DNA from: PVC group bacterium
Lineage (GTDB): Bacteria > Verrucomicrobiota > Kiritimatiellia > UBA8416 > PXDI01
NCBI GenBank assembly: GCA_003565095.1
Contig: PXDI01000176.1
Span: 1 to 11,554, forward strand
DNA length: 11,554 bases
Direction: 5' to 3'
Shown: positions 6,328 through 11,554 of the stretch, in pieces
Layout of the letters: the number at the start of each line of letters is the position of its first letter
Numbering within the stretch: position 1 is the first letter of the stretch
Made by a program: the position numbers and the translations under genes
Notes under the pieces: model-generated
The model's input: the letters and a program-made list of their open reading frames with translations, nothing else
Told to the model about the DNA's origin: nothing
Database searches by the model: none

Positions 6328-7362
6328 CTACCTGCCTCTTACCTTCCCAAAACACCTCTCCAGCAGCAACCCGGCAAAAACCAATCCCGCACCGGCGGCA
6401 ATACAGCCAAGCACCAGCAGCTCATGACCGCCGAACTCTCGCGGCAGATAATTGCCCAGATACACCGTCTGAGTTCCAATAACCACCGACCGCTTAAACG
6501 GCCAAAGATTTATCAGTGAGGCGGCCATCAAGCCGGCCATAAAGGCCATTGTTGTATCGTGCCACGCCGCCAGCAACCGGCTCATGATCTTTGCAAAGAA
6601 AATCAAACCGGTCCCCGCCCCCAGCCCCGCCACCAGCAATACCAGCACCTGCCGTTCATTCACGGCAATCAATATATCAAAATACACCCCGAGCAGCAGC
6701 AGCACAAATGATCCGCTCACCCCCGGCAGCACCATCGCCGAAAGCGCCAGCGCCAGCGCCGCAAAAATAAACAGCACCCGCGCCGGCTCCGGCAGCTCAA
6801 GCGAAATAAAACTGCGCGATTCAGTCTCAACCGCCTGCGTCTCCGCCAATACAGCACGCTCAGTCCGGATGGCTTCACGTTTTTCGGCACGCTCAATCCG
6901 GGTTTCCTCAGACATCAGTCCGTTGATCATAAACAGCATCCCCACCGCCGCGAGCATTGCCAGCTTTTCCCGCAAGCCGCTCCGGCGCATATAACGCAAC
7001 GGATATATCACCGACAAGGCAACCAGACCGAAAAAGAAGCCGTAGGATGCCGCATAGTGATGCTCCAGCGCGGCGGCAATCACCCGCGATGCCGCCAGAA
7101 TTGCGATAACCGCCCCTGCGCCGATCCGTATGAGAAACAAGCAATCCGCGGCCTTCATTTCTTGCCATAGGCGCGTAAACGCCCCCGGCCGCAAAAGCAG
7201 ACAGTTGCCCGCTGCGCGCAAAAGCGGAGCAGCGGTCAAACTGTTCAATGCATTCACCAGCCGCTCATAGATCCCCAGCACCAGCGCCAGCGTGCCGCCG
7301 CTCACCCCCGGAATAATATTCGCCAATCCGATAACAATCCCGCGCAATAAATCCTTGCTCAT
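6328..7362 (-). CDS. DUF368 family membrane protein, probable undecaprenyl-phosphate translocase
   Basis: The family (PopT type) returns the lipid carrier undecaprenyl phosphate across the inner membrane for cell-wall and polysaccharide synthesis. The 344-residue protein shows the inverted-repeat family hallmark twice: GLANIIPGVSGGT at 12-24 and MVLPGVSGSF at 210-219. About eight to ten hydrophobic segments are visible. The ATG at 7362 follows GGAGAAGAC, and the stop is a TAG at 6330-6328. A charged Glu/Arg-rich stretch at about 151-184 (TRIERAEKREAIRTER) lies between the two halves and makes the protein somewhat long for the family. It is divergent from the erythromycin-esterase-family gene across 102 bp and has no obvious operon partner. 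Family assignment is firm; the transported lipid is inferred. Confidence 0.88.
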   Translation of the reverse strand: MSKDLLRGIVIGLANIIPGVSGGTLALVLGIYERLVNALNSLTAAPLLRAAGNCLLLRPGAFTRLWQEMKAADCLFLIRIGAGAVIAILAASRVIAAALEHHYAASYGFFFGLVALSVIYPLRYMRRSGLREKLAMLAAVGMLFMINGLMSEETRIERAEKREAIRTERAVLAETQAVETESRSFISLELPEPARVLFIFAALALALSAMVLPGVSGSFVLLLLGVYFDILIAVNERQVLVLLVAGLGAGTGLIFFAKIMSRLLAAWHDTTMAFMAGLMAASLINLWPFKRSVVIGTQTVYLGNYLPREFGGHELLVLGCIAAGAGLVFAGLLLERCFGKVRGR

Positions 7363-7397
7363 GTCTTCTCCAGAAAAAGCTTTTATGCTGCTGCCAT

Positions 7398-7425
7398 GTC
7401 ATTTATGCTGAAAAGCAGTAATGAC
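7398..7425. promoter_or_regulatory. Hairpin or operator dyad between divergent genes
   Basis: GTCATT (7398-7403) pairs with AATGAC (7420-7425). Inside, TGCT (7406-7409) pairs with AGCA (7414-7417) around a GAAA tetraloop, with a 2x2 mismatch between the stems. It sits midway in the 102-bp gap between the DUF368 start and the esterase-family start. It could be a protein-binding dyad serving both promoters or a 5' leader hairpin. No T-run follows, so a terminator is unlikely. Confidence 0.3.
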
Positions 7426-7464
7426 CTGAATACTCATTAGCTAAAACACTGGAGAATAGAACCA

Positions 7465-8769
7465 ATGACGGCACAATCAATCAAAATCAGCATTATAATA
7501 TCAATTGCACACCTGTTTGCCGCCGCGTTACCCGGAAATGAGGCCTATATCAGTGCTTTGCAAACCATCAGCCAGCCGCTGCCGCAGGCCGAAGATGCGC
7601 TGATCGAACGGCTGGCGCACGCCAGGGTGGTATTGATGGGTGAAGCCAGTCACGGAACAGCCGAATACTATACCATGCGCGCCGAATATAGCCGGCGGCT
7701 CATCACCGAACACGGCTTCAATTTTGTGGCGGTTGAAGGTGACTGGAATTCCATCTATAAATTGAATGAATATGTACTTGGCAGCCGCAATCCAGCCGGC
7801 GGTGCGCGTGAAATCATGCGCGAATTCACCCGCTGGCCGCAATGGATGTGGGCGAACGAGGAATTTGCCGACTTTGTGGAATGGCTGCGCGAACACAACA
7901 GCACACTGCCGCCGGAGAAAAAAGCCGGAGTTTACGGCATGGATGTTTACGGCATGGAGGATGCGCTGCAAAAACTGCCGGAAGCAGTCGGCAGCGTAGA
8001 TGCGGATCTGGGCATCTGGATCAGCGAACAATATGCAGTTTTCAATCCTTTTATCGGCAACATGCATGCTTATGCGCGCGTCAGCGCCCCGCCGGCACGC
8101 GCCCCGGGCCGCGAACCCGCCGCGGCCGTCATGGAGAAACTGCGCGAGCGCAAAGACGATTTTCCGCACGACCTCTTTATGCACTTCAAAAAAATGGCGC
8201 TGGTGGTGGTCAATGCCGAAGCCCATTATCGCACAATGGCATTGCGGGATGCTTCCTCATGGAACAACCGCGCACGCCATTTCTTTGAAGCCGTCAAACG
8301 CCTGATGGATTACTATGGTGAAGACGCCCGCGGCATTGCCTGGGCACATAATACCCATATCGGGGATGCGCGCGCCACCGACATGGCCCGCGGCGGACAA
8401 TTCAATATCGGCCAGCTTGCACGCCAGCACTGGGGCGCGGATCATGTCGCCGCGCTGGGATTCGGCACCCATCGCGGAACCGTTATGGCTGGCCGGCAAT
8501 GGGGCGGTGAGCGCGAAATAATGCGCCTTCCGGAAGGTCAAACCGGCAGCCTCGAAGATCTGATGCGGCAGGCCGCGGAAGGTGACCATGTCTTTTTTCT
8601 GGATGACGCCCCCGCGGTGCTCAACCGTCCGGTTGGACATCGCGCCGCAGGCGTTATCTACCATCCCGAACGCGAACATATGGGTAACTACGTGCGCACA
8701 ATTTTCCCGCAACGCTACGATCTCTTCGTCTTCATCGAAGAAACAAAAACCCTAACCCCGGTAGATTGA
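7465..8769 (+). CDS. Erythromycin esterase family protein, probably exported
   Basis: The 434-residue product matches the erythromycin esterase (EreA/EreB-like) family, whose characterised members hydrolyse the macrolide lactone ring. Key elements are LMGEASHGTAEYY (57-69, with Glu60 and His63), VAVEGDWNSIYKLN (88-101, with Glu91) and AWAHNTHIGD (292-301, with His295 and His298), followed by FNIGQLAR (313-320). These fit the conserved active-site Glu and His residues. The first ~25 residues are hydrophobic (IKISIIISIAHLFAAALPG) and look like a signal peptide, unlike the cytoplasmic resistance enzymes. The start is supported by GGAG at 7451-7454, ten bases before the ATG. No other resistance or mobility gene is adjacent, so this is more likely a housekeeping or unknown hydrolase than an acquired resistance gene. 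Confidence 0.85.
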   Translation: MTAQSIKISIIISIAHLFAAALPGNEAYISALQTISQPLPQAEDALIERLAHARVVLMGEASHGTAEYYTMRAEYSRRLITEHGFNFVAVEGDWNSIYKLNEYVLGSRNPAGGAREIMREFTRWPQWMWANEEFADFVEWLREHNSTLPPEKKAGVYGMDVYGMEDALQKLPEAVGSVDADLGIWISEQYAVFNPFIGNMHAYARVSAPPARAPGREPAAAVMEKLRERKDDFPHDLFMHFKKMALVVVNAEAHYRTMALRDASSWNNRARHFFEAVKRLMDYYGEDARGIAWAHNTHIGDARATDMARGGQFNIGQLARQHWGADHVAALGFGTHRGTVMAGRQWGGEREIMRLPEGQTGSLEDLMRQAAEGDHVFFLDDAPAVLNRPVGHRAAGVIYHPEREHMGNYVRTIFPQRYDLFVFIEETKTLTPVD

Positions 8770-8774
8770 TTGCA

Positions 8775-8817
8775 GAAACAAGCCCCCCGCGACCTTGGTC
8801 GCGGGTGAATTTGTTTC
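8775..8817. terminator. Strong hairpin between convergent genes; REP-like core
   Basis: CCCGC (8786-8790), the core GACCTTGGTC (8791-8800) and GCGGG (8801-8805) form a palindrome. Outside it GAAACAA (8775-8781) pairs with TTGTTTC (8811-8817), giving a long, interrupted stem. It starts 5 bp after the esterase-family stop and lies about 30 bp from the end of the converging AMMECR1 gene, so it could act as a bidirectional terminator. There is no long T-run. The core is identical to that of the palindromes in the two nested elements. Confidence 0.5.
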
Positions 8818-8845
8818 AGAAAACAGTGAAGCGGTATTTTCCCAT

Positions 8846-9415
8846 TTATTCATCCAGCTTATAACTCTGGAAAACCATAAAGCGGCAGCCCTCCTGCCAG
8901 GCATCCGGCCGCAATCCCGCCTTGCTGCTCAAATGGGTAAGGGTATCCTCACGCGTCCAGCCCTGCTCCGTCGCCACTTCCGGCAGAAAAACCGCCCGGT
9001 GCATCCCCTTCTCCATCACAATACCATGCTTCCCCGGCACAAACTCATCCGGCCCGGCAATGGCCTCAAACGGACTCAGAATCGACAGCGCAATGTGAAT
9101 CGATTCCACCTCATTGCAACTTACCGGTTGAAAGCGGAAATCACGCAATGCGGCATTGATCGTATTATCATGCACCGAACGGTACAGCTCCGCTACCGGC
9201 TCAAGCGATCCGATGCAGCCGCGCAGGTCGCCGGCCTGATGCAATGTAACAAATGTGGCATATTTCTCACAAAGCCGCGCGCTGAGCTTATATTCCGCGA
9301 AATCAAAGCGCTCATCCCGTTCAGCAGTGCACCATACCAGCGTGTCTCGCGCAATCTTCAACAATTCCGCCCGTTCACTGCCGCTCAACCCCGGATCCCA
9401 TTCACTTGCCGACAT
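8846..9415 (-). CDS. amrA: AMMECR1-domain protein (AmmeMemoRadiSam system protein A)
   Basis: The 189-residue product is essentially one AMMECR1 domain. It shows the signature LRGCIGS (64-70), AALRDFRFQPV (88-98), and FLPEVATEQGW (143-153) followed by a TREDTLTHLSSKAGL helix. In many bacteria this protein is encoded with a Memo-like protein (B) and a radical SAM protein; its biochemical role is not settled. Neither partner is in the window. I place the start at the ATG at 9415 because GGAGGA lies 5 bases upstream of it. The longer frame from an ATG at 9427 would have that ribosome binding site inside its own coding sequence and only adds MEEN. It converges with the esterase-family gene and is divergent from the toroid gene, about 90 bp away. 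Confidence 0.85.
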   Translation of the reverse strand: MSASEWDPGLSGSERAELLKIARDTLVWCTAERDERFDFAEYKLSARLCEKYATFVTLHQAGDLRGCIGSLEPVAELYRSVHDNTINAALRDFRFQPVSCNEVESIHIALSILSPFEAIAGPDEFVPGKHGIVMEKGMHRAVFLPEVATEQGWTREDTLTHLSSKAGLRPDAWQEGCRFMVFQSYKLDE

Positions 9416-9506
9416 ATTTTCCTCCATATTTGAACTGAATAAATAGTCTTGCCGTTAACAATAAGCAGGGTAACATTATGGAAAACAAATTCAAAGGGGA
9501 ACTTAA

Positions 9507-10670
9507 ATGCATAAAACGTTACTAATCGCCGGTTCATTTCTGCTTTCAGCTCAGGTAATTATGGCGCAACCGCTGGTGAGCGCGCAGGAAACACCGGGCG
9601 CATTGAGCCAGTCGGTTGAAAACGAGGTACAGGCTGCCATTAATCGCGGTCTGGCATGGCTGGCGCATCATCAAAAAGAAGACGGATCCTGGTCCAACAG
9701 CGATTTTCCGGCGCTTACCGGTCTGCCTTTGCAGGCATTTGCGATGGCGGACAATGAGCGCTACAGCGAAAACCGGAACCGCGCAGCGCGATTTGTGCTG
9801 GCATCCATCCAGCCCGACGGCGGCATTTACCGTCCAGTCAGCGGACGCCGCGGCGGCGGATTAAGCACCTATAACACCGCCGTATGTATGACCGCCCTGC
9901 ACTTTCTCGGAGACCCCGGAGTGGCCCGCATTGTTCAGAATGCCCGCTCTTTTATCGCCGGCACCCAGCATTTCGGCGGCGATGTTTACGCGGGTGGCTT
10001 CGGCTATGATGCCGACACCGACCGCGCATATGCCGATCTGCTCAATACGGTTTACGCCGTCGAGGCCATGCGGGTGACCCAGAGTGTGGAAGACAGCCGT
10101 CCGCGCGGTGAGCAGCGGGTTGATATCGACTGGAGCCAGGCCGTGCGCTTTATTGAACAGATGCAAAATGTGCCAGGTGAGGTGCCCGAAAAAGATGAAG
10201 GCGGCTTTTTTTACCGGCCGGGCGAATCAAAAGCCGGAACAGGCGAAGGCGAAGACGGCGAGATTATCTTCCGCTCATATGGAAGCATGACCTATGCAGG
10301 AATGCTGGCACTGATCTATGCCGAAGTCGACCGTGATGACGTGCGGGTGCGTTCTGCCATGGACTGGGCTTCCAGACACTGGACGCTCGCCGAGAATCCC
10401 GGCATGGGGAATGAAGGACTGTTTTACTTCTACAATGTGCTGACCAAATGTCTGAGTGCCTATGGGGCCGACATGCTGCCGGTGCAAAAAAGCGAAGACC
10501 AGACCCAGTTGCTCAACTGGCGGCGGGAAGTTGCCGAAAAACTCGTCTCACTCCAGAAAATTGATCCGCAAACCGGAACGGGCTACTGGGAAAACGATAG
10601 CGGACGTTTCTGGGAAAGCGACCCGGTCCTGGTAACCGCATACACCCTGATTGCTCTGCTTATGCTATAG
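9507..10670 (+). CDS. Secreted prenyltransferase/squalene-oxidase-repeat (alpha/alpha toroid) protein
   Basis: The 387-residue product begins with a signal peptide (MHKTLLIAGSFLLSAQVIMA, cleavage likely after Ala20). It then shows about six helical repeats of the terpene-cyclase type: INRGLAWLAHHQKEDGSW (45-62), ARFVLASIQPDGGIY (94-108), ARSFIAGTQ to GGFGY (146-167), AVRFIEQMQ to GGFFY (212-236), a repeat at 284-310, and EKLVSLQ to GYWEND (344-364). Members of this repeat superfamily include squalene cyclases, prenyltransferase beta subunits and many exported proteins of unknown role. I see no DxDD catalytic motif, so binding or scaffold function is more likely than cyclisation. AAAGGGGA at about 9493-9500 precedes the ATG. 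The protein ends in a hydrophobic TAYTLIALLML segment that looks like a final toroid helix rather than an anchor. Confidence 0.8.
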   Translation: MHKTLLIAGSFLLSAQVIMAQPLVSAQETPGALSQSVENEVQAAINRGLAWLAHHQKEDGSWSNSDFPALTGLPLQAFAMADNERYSENRNRAARFVLASIQPDGGIYRPVSGRRGGGLSTYNTAVCMTALHFLGDPGVARIVQNARSFIAGTQHFGGDVYAGGFGYDADTDRAYADLLNTVYAVEAMRVTQSVEDSRPRGEQRVDIDWSQAVRFIEQMQNVPGEVPEKDEGGFFYRPGESKAGTGEGEDGEIIFRSYGSMTYAGMLALIYAEVDRDDVRVRSAMDWASRHWTLAENPGMGNEGLFYFYNVLTKCLSAYGADMLPVQKSEDQTQLLNWRREVAEKLVSLQKIDPQTGTGYWENDSGRFWESDPVLVTAYTLIALLML

Positions 10671-10916
10671 CGTCTTAGACTGAGATAAATGAGCTCTGCG
10701 TGTACAAGTATGGAGATTTTCTGCCAAACACATACTCGTACACATACTTTTACACGCGAATCATCCCATCTCTCAAAGTGATTTTTAAGTGGGGAAAATA
10801 TAACCACAAAGAAAACACAGAACACATAGATTTAAAAAACTGAAATGAGCAGAAGTTTTGCGGATTATCCTGATTGACTTCAAAAGTCTGCGCCATTATG
10901 TTAACTCCCTTTTATT
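10671..10916. other. Spacer with small inverted repeats, before the tRNA cluster
   Basis: CGTGTACAAGTATG (10699-10712) has two imperfect inverted partners, CATACTCGTACAC (10731-10743) and CATACTTTTACACG (10743-10756), each with one mismatch. Either pairing could form a weak hairpin downstream of the toroid gene, though no T-run follows. Near 10803-10828 there is an ACCACAAAGAAAACACAG stretch of a low-complexity kind. The AT-rich sequence just before 10917 should contain the promoter for the tRNA genes, but I cannot place boxes with confidence. No gene is evident. Confidence 0.4.
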
Positions 10917-11086
10917 GGAGGGGTGCCGGAGTGGACGAACGGGCGGTCTCGAAAACCGTTGACCCTTCGGGGTCCGTGGGTTCGACGCGAAGCGCCGGGG
11001 AAGGCGCTGAGCGAGGCTGATGCTTTAGCTTCAGCCCCGCAGGGCAAAGCCGCCGGGCGGCGGCTGCAGCTCATCCCACCTCCTCG
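10917..11086 (+). pseudogene. tRNA-Ser(CGA) interrupted in the T-loop by 87 nt
   Basis: The 5' part, 10917-10985, is a tRNA-Ser: acceptor strand GGAGGGG, D-arm CCG/CGG, anticodon arm GCGGT-CTCGAAA-ACCGT, variable arm GACCC-TTCG-GGGTC and T-stem GTGGG, then TTCGA. The expected continuation AT-CCCAC-CTCCTC appears only at 11073-11085, after 87 unrelated bases. Joined, the halves restore the T-stem and six of seven acceptor pairs; the terminal pair would be G-G. No CCA is encoded, and the base between the D and anticodon stems (position 26) is missing compared with the intact copy downstream. It is probably a pseudogene, unless the insert is removed from the transcript. Confidence 0.8.
10986..11072 (+). 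mobile_element. 87-nt GC-rich, hairpin-rich insert in a tRNA T-loop
   Basis: Three hairpins follow one another: AGCGCC/GGCGCT (10991-10996 with 11003-11008), GGCTGA/TCAGCC (11015-11020 with 11031-11036), and AGCCGCC/GGCGGCT (11048-11054 with 11059-11065, four-base loop). The insert is much richer in G and C than the spacer around it. No clear target duplication or coding content is visible. It may be a small palindromic mobile element, a relic of integration at the T-loop, or, less likely, a processed intervening sequence. Confidence 0.5.
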
Positions 11087-11146
11087 CTGGGTTTGCAGTA
11101 TTGTCTTTAGTCACAAGACACGATAGATTATCAAAGTTTTTGGTTC

Positions 11147-11234
11147 GGAGGGGTGCCGGAGTGGACGAACGGGGCGGTCTCGAAAACCGTTGAGCCGCAA
11201 GGCTCCGTGGGTTCGAATCCCACCTCCTCCGCCA
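11147..11234 (+). tRNA. tRNA-Ser(CGA)
   Basis: An intact 88-nt class II tRNA with encoded CCA. The acceptor stem is GGAGGGG with CTCCTCC and discriminator G. The D-stem is CCG/CGG and the anticodon stem GCGGT/ACCGT. The loop CTCGAAA gives anticodon CGA, which reads UCG serine codons. The long variable arm GAGCC-GCAA-GGCTC is typical of serine tRNAs. The T-arm is GTGGG-TTCGAAT-CCCAC. It lies 60 bp downstream of the interrupted copy and is presumably the functional gene. Confidence 0.95.
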
Positions 11235-11250
11235 GTCTTTAACGCAGGTA

Positions 11251-11554
11251 GGGACAGACAAGAATGACGCTAGTTTAAGCTCATATCTTGATTAGATAAG
11301 TTCTCCGAATAACGCTCGCTGACCTTGGTCGGCGAGCGAAAAAATTGAGAGAAATAAACCAATTAAGCGCAAGCACAAAAGAGCCCAAATCGAGCAAGCA
11401 TAGAGAAGAATCGCTTGGTTTGCTCAATTTGGGCTCAAGTTTGTTCTTTCCTGATCATTCTGTAACCGATTTTTCCGTCCGCCGACCAAGGTCAGCGGAC
11501 GGGAGAGAGACCCCATGATAACGTGCTTATGCTAGCGCCATTCGGGACAGACAA
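11251..11554 (-). repeat. Nested-palindrome element 2 with terminal inverted repeats and flanking direct repeats
   Basis: The 11-bp sequence GGGACAGACAA occurs at 11251-11261 and 11544-11554. Just inside, 11262-11281 and the complement of 11524-11543 match at 16 of 20 positions (GAATG-CGCTAG-TAAGC in common). Further in are palindromes at 11313-11338 (stem GCTCGC, core GACCTTGGTC) and 11475-11502 (stem GTCCGC, core GACCAAGGTC). At the centre, GAGCCCAAAT at 11381-11390 pairs perfectly with 11427-11436, continuing through GAGCAA/TTGCTC. It corresponds to element 1 at 2999-3245 in reverse orientation, but its outer arms are different. The direct repeat may be a target-site duplication; the window ends there, so its true length is unknown. 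Confidence 0.7.

Noticed and set aside
7465..8769. Acquired macrolide-resistance gene
   Set aside because: The family includes resistance enzymes, but there is no integron, insertion sequence or other resistance gene nearby, and the N-terminus suggests export.
10923..11126. Plus-strand frame of 67 codons over the interrupted tRNA
   Set aside because: It runs through the tRNA 5' half and the insert. Structure and the split tRNA match explain the sequence better than coding does.
11031..11261. Minus-strand frame of 76 codons containing RRWDSNPR
   Set aside because: It is the antisense reading of the tRNA-Ser copies. This type of peptide is a well-known annotation artefact over tRNA genes.

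Overview
The window looks like chromosomal DNA from a Gram-negative-type, probably anaerobic bacterium. My best guess is a member of the PVC superphylum (Kiritimatiellota, Lentisphaerota or Planctomycetota). This rests on gene content: a divergent GH42-like glycosidase, a DUF368 lipid-carrier translocase, an AMMECR1-domain protein and a secreted squalene-cyclase-like toroid protein. It also rests on gene-poor spacers packed with repeats. No rRNA or other decisive marker is present, so the phylum is only an inference.

Layout, left to right. Positions 1-49 hold the start of a minus-strand gene that runs off the window. Positions 120-537 are a repeat-rich leader (an octamer array plus copy A of a dispersed repeat) in front of a GH42-like gene (538-2697, +). 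A 600-bp spacer follows, containing a ~245-bp nested-palindrome element. Next is a translationally coupled minus-strand pair: a JAMM metallopeptidase gene (5622-6023) and a sulfite reductase-TusA fusion gene (3298-5625). Upstream of that pair is copy B of the dispersed repeat, with a G-quadruplex-prone heptamer array. Then come a minus-strand DUF368 gene (6328-7362) and a divergent erythromycin-esterase-family gene (7465-8769, +). A convergent AMMECR1 gene (8846-9415, -) and a secreted toroid gene (9507-10670, +) follow. The right end holds two tRNA-Ser(CGA) genes, the first split in its T-loop by 87 nt, and a second nested-palindrome element flanked by 11-bp direct repeats.

How the genes fit together. 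The clearest functional unit is the JAMM/sulfite reductase-TusA pair, joined by an ATGA overlap. It suggests a sulfur-assimilation relay: sulfite is reduced to sulfide, sulfur is passed to a carrier domain, and the metallopeptidase processes a carrier conjugate. This resembles the carrier-dependent Cys/Met pathways known from Mycobacterium (CysO/Mec) and Wolinella (HcyS/HcyD). The other genes look like single transcription units.

The most unusual content is non-coding. (1) A tRNA-Ser is interrupted in the T-loop by a hairpin-rich insert. (2) A REP-like palindrome family centred on GACC(TT/AA)GGTC occurs five times, with compensatory stem changes. (3) A composite repeat sits in the same orientation just upstream of two unrelated genes.
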